A stretch of 64,000 bases of DNA from Aplectana chamaeleonis (taxonomy: Eukaryota > Nematoda > Chromadorea > Rhabditida > Cosmocercidae). The stretch spans positions 1 to 64,000 of the forward strand of contig JAPDOI010000966.1 in assembly GCA_029168955.1 (NCBI GenBank). The letters are read 5' to 3'. Position numbers and translations under genes: made by a program. The notes beneath the pieces were generated by a model that saw only the letters and a list, made by a program, of their open reading frames with translations, did not search any database and had not been told where the DNA came from. The stretch's first letter is position 1, and each line of letters begins with the position of its first letter. Positions 19,954-31,900 of this stretch are shown here, piece by piece.

Positions 19954-20688
19954 GCCATCAATGTATCATCACTAAGTGAGACAGAGGACGTTCTGTCCCA
20001 GCAGGGCGGAGCCTGGGCGAGAGTCATTAACGAGGTGCTAACGTTGGCGAGTCGTCGCGCTGGCTAATTGCCTCTCTTTACTCACCGCAAGAATCTGCCA
20101 GTGAGACACCGGATGCCATTCACTGATGAAAACATGGTTTGTGGTCAAGAAATTATAAAATTGTGGTGAGCGCGAAGCACTCACCAGATTTGGCTTTGAT
20201 TCGTCCAGAGTAAACGTAGGAAGACCGTTTTTTTTGCATTCAATATACTTCAGAAAGCTGAATAACTGTCCAAAAAATGGTCCGGAGTGGTTACCTGAGA
20301 TTCGAGAAAAATTGTCAAAACCACGTGAATTTGGTCGAAAAAGGGGTTCATCTCCTTTTTTTATTCAGTTGGCGTTCACGATCTTGTTGGAACACTTATC
20401 GTTGAGCTAAGAAGCTCATTTTTGGCCAGAAAGTTGGTTATGATTGCACCTAGCTCCTGTCAAATTTTGAAGTTTGTAGCTCAATTTTTGTGGAACCTCA
20501 AAATCGAGGGTCAGGAAAGACAAAAACACGTAAACATGTTATTATAAACCATCCGACGTTTACTCATTCGTAAAAATGAACTTAGGAAATAAACACCGTT
20601 ACTGATAGACTTTTGCTCAGGATTTGACGGGGCAACGCTTCAATCAATACGGCGGGATCTCGGAAGTATTTTTTGGAACTCCGCACGG
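19954..20688. other. Unassigned spacer between the hairpin and the satellite array
   Basis: AT-rich towards the right, with no recognised gene. The frame on the minus strand that ends at 20582 enters from the satellite and picks up about 35 non-repetitive codons, which look like chance read-out. Confidence 0.45.
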
Positions 20689-20934
20689 TGTGACTCACAA
20701 GTGCGCCACAGAACGCCGTACATAGTGTGCGAAGCCCCACTAGGAGTGCGCCAGACGCCGTAGAAAGTATGCGGGACCCAAATGGGTCTGCGCAGAACGT
20801 TGTAGAAAGTTTGTGGGACCCAAATGAGGGTGAGCGGGACGCCGTAGAAAGTGTGTGGGATCCAAATGAGAGTGCGCCGGACACCGTGGAAAGTGTGTGG
20901 GATCCAAATGAGAGTGCGCCGAGCACCGTAGAAA
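20689..20934 (+). repeat. Degenerate left edge of the satellite array
   Basis: The first recognisable monomer pieces (about 20689-20724) are decayed and shorter than 42 bp. A 42-bp register begins at 20725 and becomes regular by 20767. The monomer at 20767-20808 (GTATGCGGGACC ... AACGTTGTAGAAA) is of a rare type that reappears at about 26978, and in changed form at about 30890. Confidence 0.8.
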
Positions 20935-20976
20935 GTGTGTGGGACCCAAGTGGATCTGCTCCGGGCCCCGTATAAA

Positions 20977-22152
20977 ATGTGCGGTACCCAAGTGGAAATG
21001 CACCGGACGCCATGGAAAGTGTGGTAGACCCAAATGGGTGTGCGCGGAACGCCGTAAAAAGTTCGTGGGACCCAAGTGGATCTGCTCCGGGCCCCGTATA
21101 AAATGTGCGGTACCCAAGTGGAAATGCGCCGGACGCCATGGAAAGTGTGGGGGACCCAAATGGGTGTGCGCGGAACGCCGTAAAAAGTTTGTGGGACCAA
21201 AATGAGGGTGCGCGGGACGCCGTAGAAAGTGTGTGGGATCCAAATGAGAGTGCGCCGGACACCGTACAAAGTGTGTGGGACCCAAGTGGATCTGCTCCAG
21301 GCCCCGTATAAAATGTGCGGTACCCAAGTGGAAATGCACCGGACGCCATGGAAAGTGTGGTAGACCCAAATGGGTGTGCGCGGAACGCCGTAAAAAGTTC
21401 GTGGGACCCAAGTGGATCTGCTCCGGGCCCCGTATAAAATGTGCGGTACCCAAGTGGAAATGCGCCGGACGCCATGGAAAGTGTGGGGGACCCAAATGGG
21501 TGTGCGCGGAACGCCGTAAAAAGTTCGTGGGACCCAAGTGGATCTGCTCCGGGCCCCGTATAAAATGTGCGGTACCCAAGTGGAAATGCGCCGGACGCCA
21601 TGGAAAGTGTGGGGGACCCAAATGGGTGTGCGCGGAACGCCGTAAAAAGTTTGTGGGACCCAAATGAGAGTGCGCCGGACACCGTAGAAAGTGTGTGGGA
21701 CCCAAGTGGATCTGCTCCGGGCCCCGTATAAAATGTGCGGTACCCAAGTGGAAATGCGCCGGACGCCATGGAAAGTGTGGGGGACCCAAATGGGTGTGCG
21801 CGGAACGCCGTAAAAAGTTTGTGGGACCAAAATGAGGGTGCGCGGGACGCCGTAGAAAGTGTGTGGGATCCAAATGAGAGTGCGCCGGACACCGTAGAAA
21901 GTGTGTGGGACCCAAGTGGATCTGCTCCAGGCCCCGTATAAAATGTGCGGTACCCAAATGGAAATGCGCCGGACGCCATGGAAAGTGTGGGAGACCCAAA
22001 TGGGTGTGCGCGGAACGCCGTAAAAAGTTTGTGGGACCCGAATGAGGGTGCGCAGGACGCCGTAGAAAGTGTGTGGGATCCAAATGAGAGTGCGCCGGAC
22101 ACCGTACAAAGTGTGTGGGGCCCAAGTGGATCTGCTCCGGGCCCCGTATAAA
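20977..22152 (+). repeat. Satellite block with mixed 126-, 168- and 210-bp higher-order units
   Basis: Perfect 42-bp register over 28 monomers. Order by my reading: A-B-C/E (20977-21102), A-B-C-D-E (21103-21312), A-B-C/E (21313-21438 and 21439-21564), A-B-C/D-E (21565-21732), A-B-C-D-E (21733-21942 and 21943-22152). The C/E hybrid begins GTTCGTGGGACC and ends as E. The unusual word GTGTGGTAGACC occurs in two B monomers 336 bp apart (126 + 210), showing that a compound unit was itself duplicated. Confidence 0.85.
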
Positions 22153-22278
22153 ATGTGCGGTACCCAAATGGAAATGCGCCGGACGCCATGGAAAGTGTGG
22201 GGGACTCAAATGGGTGTGCGCGGAACGCGGTAAAAAGTTTATGGGACCCAAATGAGAGTGCGCGGGACGCCGTAGAAA

Positions 22279-22460
22279 GTGTGTGGACCCAAGTGGATGC
22301 GGACACCAAATGTGCGGCATCCAGGAGTGCGCCAAGAAATGTGCGCGGACGACCGCAGAAAGTGTGTGGGACCATATGCATCCGTTGCTGCCGGACGCCC
22401 GTATAAAAGTGTGCGGTGCTCCGCCCCGTATATAAAAATGTGCGGTACCCATGGAAATGC
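22279..22460 (+). repeat. Disordered segment inside the satellite
   Basis: The 42-bp register is lost for about 180 bp. Satellite words remain (GTGGACCCAAGTGGAT, GCGCCAAGAAATGTGCGC, CCCGTATATAAAA) but are broken by many indels. Similar patches occur near 26500-26830, 27560-27610, 29370-29600, 36390-36580, 41855-41935 and 42980-43080. Either old mutated DNA or assembly noise. Confidence 0.7.
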
Positions 22461-25400
22461 GCCGGACGCCATGGAAAGTGTGGGGGACCCAAATGGGTGT
22501 GCGCGGGACGCCGTAGAAAGTTTGTGGGACCCAAATGAGGGTGCGCGGGACGCCGTAGAAAGTGTGTGGGATCCAAATGAGAGTGCGCCGGACACCGTAG
22601 AAAGTGTGTGGGACCCAAGTGGATCTGCTCCGGGCCCCGTATAAAATGTGCGGTACCCAAGTGGAAATGCGCCGGACGCCATGGAAAGTGTGGGGGACCC
22701 AAATGGGTGTGCGCGGGACGAAGTAGAAAGTGTGTGGGATCCAAATGAGAGTGCGCCGGACACCGTATAAAGTGTGTGGGACCCAAGTGGATCTGCTCCG
22801 GGCCCCGTATAAAATGTGCGGTACCCAAGTGGAAATGCGCCGGACGCCATGGAAAGTGTGGGGGACCCAAATGGGTGTGCGCGGAACGCCGTAAAAAGTT
22901 TGTGGGACCCAAATGAGGGTGCGCGGGACGCCGTAGAAAGTGTGTGGGATCCAAATGAGAGTGCGCCGGACACCGTAGAAAGTGTGTGGGACCCAAGTGG
23001 ATCTGCTCCGGGCCCCGTATAAAATGTGCGGTACCCAAGTGGAAATGCGCCGGACGCCATGGAAAGTGTGGGGGACCCAAATGGGTGTGCGCGGGACGCC
23101 GTAGAAAGTGTGTGGGATCCAAATGAGAGTGCGCCGGACACCGTAGAAAGTGTGTGGGACCCAAGTGGATCTGCTCCGGGCCCCGTATAAAATGTGCGGT
23201 ACCCAAATGGAAATGCGCCGGACGCCATGGAAAGTGTGGGGGACTCAAATGGGTGTGCGCGGAACGCCGTAAAAAGTTTGTGGGACCCAAATGAGAGTGC
23301 GCCGGACACCGTATAAAGTGTGTGGGACCCAAGTGGATCTGCTCCAGGCCCCGTATAAAATGTGCGGTACCCAAGTGGAAATGCGCCGGACGCCATGGAA
23401 AGTGTGGGGGACCCAAATGGGTGTGCGCGGAACGCCGTAAAAAGTTTGTGGGACCCAAATGAGGGTGCGCGGGACGCTGTGGGAAGTGTGTGGGATCCAA
23501 ATGAGAGTGCGCCGGACACCGTAGAAAGTGTGTGGGACCCAAGTGGATGTGCGCCGGACACCGTAGAAAGTGTGTGGGACCCAAGTGGATCTGCTCCGGG
23601 CCCCGTATAAAATGTGCGGTACCCAAGTGGAAATGCGCCGGACGCCATGGAAAGTGTGCGAAGTTTGGGGACCCAAATGGGTGTGCGCGGGACGAAGTAG
23701 AAAGTGTGTGGGATCCAAATGAGAGTGCGCCGGACACCGTAGAAAGTGTGTGGGACCCAAGTGGATCTGCTCCGGGCCCCGTATAAAATGTGCGGTACCC
23801 AAGTGGAAATGCGCCGGACGCCATGGAAAGTGTGGGGGACCCAAATGGGTGTGCGCGGGACGCCGTAGAAAGTGTGTGGGATCCAAATGAGAGTGCGCCG
23901 GACACCGTAGAAAGTGTGTGGGACCCAAGTGGATCTGCTCCGGGCCCCGTATAAAATGTGCGGTACCCAAGTGGAAATGCGCCGGACGCCATGGAAAGTG
24001 TGGGGGACCCAACCGGGTGTGCGCGGGACGAAGTAGAAAGTGTGTGGGATCCAAATGAGAGTGCGCCGGACACCGTATAAAGTGTGTGGGACCCAAGTTT
24101 ATCTGCTCCGGGCACCGTATGAAATGTGCGGTACCCAAGTGGAAATGCGCCGGACGCCATGGAAAGTGTGGGGGACTCAAATGGGTGTGCGCGGAACGCC
24201 GTAAAAAGTTTGTGGGACCCAAATGAGGGTGCGCGGGACGCCGTAGAAAGTGTGTGGAATCCAAATGAGAGTGCGCCGGACACCGTAGAAAGTGTGTGGG
24301 ACCCAAGTGGATCTGCTCCGGGCCCCGTATAAAATGTGCGGTACCCAAGTGGAAATGCGCCGGACGCCAAGAAAAGTGTGGGGGACCCAAATGGGTGTGC
24401 GCGGGACGCCGTAGAAAGTGTGTGGGATCCAAATGAGAGTGCGCCGGACACCGTAGAAAGTGTGTGGGACCCAAGTGGATCTGCTCCGGGCTCCGTATAA
24501 AATGTGCGGTACCCAAGTGGAAATGCGCCGGACGCCATGGAAAGTGTGGAGGACCCAAATGGGTGTGCGCGGAACGCCGTAAAAAGTTTGTGGGACCCAA
24601 ATGAGGGTGCGCGGGACGCCGTAGAAAGTGTGTGGGATCCAGATGAGAGTGCGCCGGACACCGTAGAAAGTGTTTGGGACCCAAGTGGATCTGCTCCGGG
24701 CCCCGTATAAAATGTGCGGTACCCAAGTGGAAATGCGCCGAACGCCATGGAAAGTGTGGGGGACCCAAATGGGTGTGCGCAGGACGCCGTAGAAAGTGTG
24801 TGGGATCCAAATGAGAGTGCGCCGGACACCGTAGAAAGTGTGTGGGACCCAAGTGGATCTGCTCCGGGCCCCGTATAAAATGTGCGGTACCCAAGTGGAA
24901 ATGCGCCGAACGCCATGGAAAGTGTGGGGGACCCAAATGGGTGTGCGCGGAACGCCGTAAAAAGTTTGTGGGACCCAAATGAGGGTGCGCGGGACGCCGT
25001 AGAAAGTGTGTGGGATCCAGATGAGAGTGCGCCGGACACCGTAGAAAGTGTTTGGGACCCAAGTGGATCTGCTCCGGGCCCCGTATAAAATGTGCGGTAC
25101 CCAAGTGGAAATGCGCCGAACGCCATGGAAAGTGTGGGGGACCCAAATGGGTGTGCGCGGGACGCCGTAGAAAGTGTGTGGGATCCAAATGAGAGTGCGC
25201 CGGACACCGTAGAAAGTGTGTGGGACCCAAGTGGATCTGCTCCGGGCTCCGTATAAAATGTGCGGTACCCAAGTGGAAATGCGCCGGACGCCATGGAAAG
25301 TGTGGAGGACCCAAATGGGGGTGTGCGGAACGCCGTAGAAAGTTTGTGGGACCCAAATGAGGGTGCGCGGGACGCCGTAGAAAGTGTGTGGGATCCCGAA

Positions 25401-25844
25401 TGAGAGTGCGCCGGACACCGTAAAAGTGTGTGGGACCCAAGTGGATCTGCTCCGGGCCCCGTATAAAATGTGCGGTACCCAAGTGGAAATGCGCCGGACG
25501 CCATGGAAAGTGTGGAGGACCCAAATGGGGTGTGCGGAACGCCGTAGAAAGTTTGTGGGACCCAAATGAGGGTGCGCGGGACGCTGTAGAAAGTGTGTGG
25601 GATCCAAATGAGAGTGCGCCGGATACCGTAGAAAGTGTGTGGGACCCAAGTGGATCTGCTCCGGGCTCCGTATAAAATGTGCGGTACCCAAGTGGAAATG
25701 CGCCGGACGCCATGGAAAGTGTGGAGGACCCAAATGGGTGTGCGCGGAACGCCGTAGAAAGTTTGTGGGACCCAAATGAGGGTGCGCGGGACGCCGTAGA
25801 AAGTGTGTGGAATCCAAATGAGAGTGCGCCGTATACCGTGGAAA

Positions 25845-25920
25845 GTGTGCGGGTCCCAAGTGGGGGTGCGCTGGACGCCGTAGAAAGTATGCGGGATCCA
25901 AATTAGTGTGCGCGGAACGC
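25845..25920 (+). repeat. Rare satellite monomer pair (CGGGTCCC type, then GTATGCGGGATCC type)
   Basis: Two monomers outside the A-E set: one with GTGTGCGGGTCCCAAGTG and GCGCTGGACG, followed by one with GTATGCGGGATCCAAATTAG. The pair or its variants recur at about 27825-27890, 30850-30930, 33455-33530 and 34205-34285. They mark copies of a longer segment within the 25-35 kb part of the array. Confidence 0.75.
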
Positions 25921-28900
25921 CGTAAAAAGTTTGTGGGACCCAAATGAGGGTGCGCGGGACGCCGTAGAAAGTGTGTGGGATCCGAATAAGAGTGCGCCGG
26001 ACACCGTAGAAAGGATGTGGGACCCAAGTGGATCTGCTCCGGGCCCCGTATAAAATGTGCGTTACCCAAGTGGAAAAGCGCCGGACGCCATGGAAAGTGT
26101 GGTGGGCTCCAAATGGGGGGGCGCGGAACGCCGTAAAAAGTTTGTGGGACCCAAATGAGGGTGCGCGGGACGCCGTAGAAAGTGTGTGGGATCCAAATGA
26201 GAGTGCGCCGGACACCGTAGAAAGTGTGTGGGACCCAAGTGGATCTGCTCCGGGCCCCGTATAAAATGTGCGGTACCCAAGTGGAAATGCGCCGGACGCC
26301 AAGAAAAGTGTGGGGGACCCGAATGGGTGTGCGCGGGACGCCGTAGAAAGTGTGTGGGATCCAAATGAGAGTGCGCCGGACACCGTAGAAAGTGTTTGGG
26401 ACCCAAGTGGATCTGCTCCGGGCCCCGTATAAAATGTGCGGTACCCAAGTGGAAATGCGCCGAACGCCATGGAAAGTGTGGGGGACCCAAATGGGTGTGC
26501 GCCGGAGTGCGCGGGACGCCGTAGAAAGTGTGTGGGAATCCAAATGAGTGCGCCGGACGCCGTAGAAAGTGTGTGGGACCCAAAGTGGGATCTGCCCGCC
26601 CCGTATAAAATGTGCGGTACGTGGAAATGCGCCGGACGCCAGAAAGTGTGGGGACCCAAATGGGTGTGCGCGGGACGCCGTAGAAAGTGTGTGGGATCAA
26701 ATGAGAGTGCGCCGGACACCGTAGAAAGTGTGTGGGACCCAAGTGGATCTGCTCCGGGCCCCGTATAAATGTGCGGTACCCAAGTGGAAATGCGCCGGAC
26801 GCCATGGAAAGTGTGGGGACCCAAATGGGTGTGCGCGGGACGCCGTAGAAAGTGTGTGGGATCCAAATGAGAGTGCGCCGGACACCGTAGAAAGTGTGTG
26901 GGACCCAAGTGGATCTGCTCCGGGCACCGTATAAAATGTGCGGTACCCAAGTGGAAATGCGCCGAACGCCATGGAAAGTATGCGGGACCCAAATGGGTGT
27001 GCGCAGAACGTTGTAGAAAGTGTGTGGGATCCAAATGAGAGTGCGCCGGACACCGTAGAAAGTGTGTGGGACCCAAGCGGATCTGCGCCGGGCCCCGTAT
27101 TAAATGTGCGGTACCCAAGTGGAAATGCGCCGGACGCCATGGAAAGTGTGGGGGACCCAAATGGGTGTGCGCGGAACGCCGTAAAAGGTGCGCGGGACGC
27201 CGTAGAAAGTGTGTGGGATCCAAATGAGAGTGCGCCGGACACCGTAGAAAGTGTGTGGGACCCAAGTGGATCTGCGCCGGACACCGTATAAAATGTGCGT
27301 TACCCAAGTGGAAATGTGCCGGACGCCATGGAAAGTGTGGGGGACCCAAATGGGTGTGCGCGGAACGCCGTAAAAAGTTTGTGGGACCCAAATGAGGGTG
27401 CGCGGGACGCCGTAGAAAGTGTGTGGGATCCAAATGAGAGTGCGCCGGACACCGTAGAAAGTGTGTGGGCCCCAAGTGGATCTGCTCCGGGCCCGTATAA
27501 AATGTGCGGTACCCAAGTGGAAATGCGCCGGACGCCATGGAAAGTGTGGGGGACCCAAATGGGTGTGCGCGGAACCAAGTGAGGACCCAAATGAGTGCGC
27601 GGGACGCCGTAGAAAGGGTGTGGGATCCAAATGAGAGTGCGCCGGACACCGTAGAAAGTGTGTGGGACCCAAGTGAATCTGCTCCGGGCCCCGTATAAAA
27701 TGTGCGGTACCCAAGTGGAAATGCGCCGGACGCCATGGAAAGTGTGGGGCACTCAAATGGGTGTGCGCGGAACGCCGTAAAAAGTTTGTGGGACCCAAAT
27801 GAGAGTGCGCCGGACACCGTGGAAAGTGTGCGGGTCCCAAGTGGGGGTGCGCTGGACGCCGTAGAAAGTATGCGGGACCCAAGTGGAAATGCGCCGAACG
27901 CCGTAAAAAGTTTGTGGGACCCAAATGAGGGTGCGCGGGACGCCGTAGAAAGTGTGTGGGATCCGAATAAGAGTGCGCCGGACACCGTAGAAAGTGTGTG
28001 GGACCCAAGTGGATCTGCTCCGGGCCCCGTATAAAATGTGCGTTACCCAAGTGGAAATGCGCCGGACGCCATGGAAAGTGTGGGGATCCAAATGGGTGTG
28101 CGCGGAACGCCGTAAAAGTTTGTGGGACCCAAATGAGGGTGCGCGGGACGCCGTAGAAAGTGTGTGGGATCCAAATGAGAGTGCGCCGGACACCGTAGAA
28201 AGTGTGTGGGACCCAAGTGGATCTGCTCCGGGCTCCGTATAAAATGTGCGGTACCCAAGTGGAAATGCGCCGGACGCCATGGAAAGTGTGGAGGACCCAA
28301 ATGGGTGTGCGCGGAACGCCGTAAAAAGTTTGTGGGACCCAAATGAGGGTGCGCGGGACGCCGTAGAAAGTGTGTGGGATCCAAATGAGAGTGCGCCGGA
28401 CACCGTAGAAAGTGTTTGGGACCCAAGTGGATCTGCTCCGGGCCCCGTATAAAATGTGCGGTACCCAAGTGGAAATGCGCCGAACGCCATGGAAAGTGTA
28501 TGGGACCCAAATGGGTGTGCGCAGGACGCCGTAGAAAGTGTGTGGGATCCAAATGAGAGTGCGCCGGACACCGTAGAAAGTGTGTGGGACCCAAGTGGAT
28601 CTGCTCCGGGCCCCGTATAAAATGTGCGGTACCCAAGTGGAAATGCGCCGGACGCCATGGAAAGTGTGGGGGACTCAAATGGGTGTGCGCGGAACGCCGT
28701 AGAAAGTGTGTGGGATCCAAATATGAGTGCGCCGGACACCGTAGAAAGTGTGTGGGACCCAAGTGGATCTGCTCCGGGCCCCGTATAAAATGTGCGGTAC
28801 CCAAGTGGAAATGCGCCGGACGCCATGGAAAGTGTGGGGGACCCAAATGGGTGTGCGCGGGACGCCGTAGAAAGTGTGTGGGATCCAAATGAGAGTGCGC

Positions 28901-31900
28901 CGGACACCGTAGAAAGTGTGTGGGACCCAAGTGGATCTGCTCCGGGCTCCGTATAAAATGTGCGGTACCCAAGTGGAAATGCGCCGGCCGCCATGGAAAG
29001 TGTGGAGGACCCAAATGGGGTGTGCGCGGAACGCCGTAGAAAGTGTGTGGGATCCAAATGAGGTGCGCCGGACACCGTAGAAAGTGTGTGGGACCCAAAT
29101 GAGAGTGCGCCGTATACCGTATAAAGTGTGCGGGTCCCAAGTGGAAATGCGCCGGACGCCATGGAAAGTGTGGGGGACCCAAATGGGTGTGCGCGGAATG
29201 CCGTAAAAAGTTTGTGGGACCCAAATGAGGGTGCGCGGGACGCCGTAGAAAGTGTGTGGGATCCAAATGAGAGTGCGCCGGACACCGTAGAAAGTGTGGG
29301 ACCCAAGTGGATCTGCTCCGGGCCCCGTATAAAATGTGCGGTACCCAAGTGGAAATGCGCCGGACGCCATGGAAAGTGGATGGGGGGACCCAAATGGGGG
29401 ATTGTGCGGAACGCCGTAAAAAGTTTGTGGGACCCAAATGAGGGTGCGCAGGACGCCGTAGAAAGCGTGTGGGCTCCACATGAGAGTGCGCCGGCCACCG
29501 TAGAAAGTGGGTGGCCCCCAAGTGCATCTGCCCCGGGCCCCGTATAAAATGTCCGGTACCCAACTGGAACTGCGCCGGACGCCATGAAAAGTGTGGGGAC
29601 CCAAATGGGTGTGCGCGGGACGCCGTAGAAAGTGTGTGGGATCCAAATGAGAGTGCGCCGGACACCGTAGAAAGTGTGTGGGACCCAAGTGGATCTGCTC
29701 CGGGCCCCGTATAAAATGTGCGGTACCCAAGTGAAATGCGCCGGACGCCATGGAAAGTGTGGGGACCCAAATGGGTGTGCGCGGAACGCCGTAAAAAGTT
29801 TGTGGGACCCAAATGAGAGTGCGCGGGACGCCGTAGAAAGTGTGTGGGATCCAAATGAGTGCGCCGGACACCGTAGAAAGTGTGTGGGACCCAAGTGGAT
29901 CTGCTCCGGGCCCCGTATAAAATGTGCGGTACCCAAGTGGAAATGCGCCGGACGCCATGGAAAGTGTGGGGGGACCCAAATGGGTGTGCGCGGAACGCCG
30001 TAAAGTTTGTGGGACCCAAATGAGGTGCGCGGGACGCCGTAGAAAGTGTGTGGGATCCGAATGAGAGTGCGCCGGACACCGTAAAAAGTGTGTGGGACCC
30101 AAGTGGATCTGCTCCGGGCCCCGTATAAAATCTGCGGTACCCAAGTGGAAATGCGCCGGACGCCATGGAAAGTGTGGGGGACCCAAATGGGTGTGCGCGG
30201 AACGCCGTACAAAGTTTATGGGACCCAAATGAGGGTACGCGGGACGCCATAGAAAGTGTGTGGGATCCAAATGAGAGTGCGCCGGACACCGTAGAAAGTG
30301 TGTGGGACCCAAGTTGATCTGCGCCGGGACGCCCGTATAGAAAATGTGCGGTACCCAAGTGGAAATGCGCCGGACGCCATGGAAAGTGCGGGGGACCCAA
30401 ATGGGTGTGCGCGGAACGCCGTAAAAAGTTTGTGGGACCCAAATGAGGGTGCGCGGGACGCCGTAGAAAGTGTGTGGGATCCAAATGAGAGTGCGCCGGA
30501 CACCGTAGAAAGTGTGTGGGACCCAAGTGGATCTGCTCCGGGCCCCGTATAAAATGTGCGGTACCTAAGTGGAAATGCGCCGGACGCCATGGAAAGTGTG
30601 GGGGACCCGAATGGGTGAGCGCGGAACGCCGTAGAAAGTGTGTGGGATCCGAATGAGAGTGCGCCGGACACCGTAGAAAGTGTGTGGGACCCAAGTGGAT
30701 CTGCTCCGGGCCCCGTATAAAATGTGCGGTACCCAAGTGGAAATGCGCCGGACGCCATGGAAAGTGTGGGGGACCCAAATGGGTGTGCGCGGAACGCCGT
30801 AGAAAGTGTGTGGGATCCAAATGAGAGTGCGCCGGACACCGTGGAAAGTGTGCGGGTCCCAAGTGGGGGTGCGCTGGACGCCGTAGAAAGTATGCGGGAC
30901 CTAAATGGGTGTGCGTAAACGTTGTAGAAAGTTTGTGGGACCCAAATGAGGGTGCGCGGGACGCCGTGGAAAATGTATGGGACCCAAATGAGAGTGCGCG
31001 GGACGCCGTAGAAAGTGTGTGGGATCCGAATAAGAGTGCGCCGGACACCGTAGAAAGTGTGTGGGACCCAAGTGGATCTGCTCCGGCCCCGTATAAAATG
31101 TGCGTTACCCAAGTGGAAATGCGCCGGACGCCATGGAAAGTGTGGGGGACCCAAATGGGTGTGCGCGGGACGCCGTAGAAAGTGTGTGGGATCCAAATGA
31201 GAGTGCGCCGGACACCGTAGAAAGTGTGTGGGACCCAGAGTGGATCTGCTCGGGCACCATGCATGAAATGTGCGGTACCCAAGTGGAAATGCGCCGGACG
31301 CCATGGAAAGTGTGGGGGACCCAAATGGGTGTGCGCGGGACGCCGTAGAAGGTGTGTGGGATCCGAATAAGAGTGCGCCGGACACCGTAGAAAGTGTGTG
31401 GGACCCAAGTGGATCTGCTCCGGGCCCCGTATAAAATGTGCGTTACCCAAGTGGAAATGTGCCGGACGCCATGGAAAGTGTGGGGGACCCAAATGGGTGT
31501 GCGCGGGACGCCGTAGAAAGTGTGTGGGATCCAAATGAGAGTGCGCCGGACACCGTAGAAAGTGTGTGTGCGCAGGACACCGTAAGTGTGTGGGACCCAA
31601 GTGGATCTGCTCCGGGCCCGTATAAAATGTGCGGTACCCAAGTGGAAATGCGCCGGACGCCATGGAAAGTGAGGGACCCAAATGGGTGTGCGCGGGACGC
31701 CGTAGAAAGTGTGTGGGATCCAAATGAGAGTGCGCCGGACACCGTAGAAAGTGTGTGGGACCTAAGTGGATCTGCTCCGGGCACCGTATGAAATGTGCGG
31801 TACCCAAGTGGAAATGCGCCGGACGCCATGGAAAGTGTGGGGGACTCAAATGGGTGTGCGCGGAACGCCGTAAAAAGTTTGTGGGACCCAAATGAGGGTG

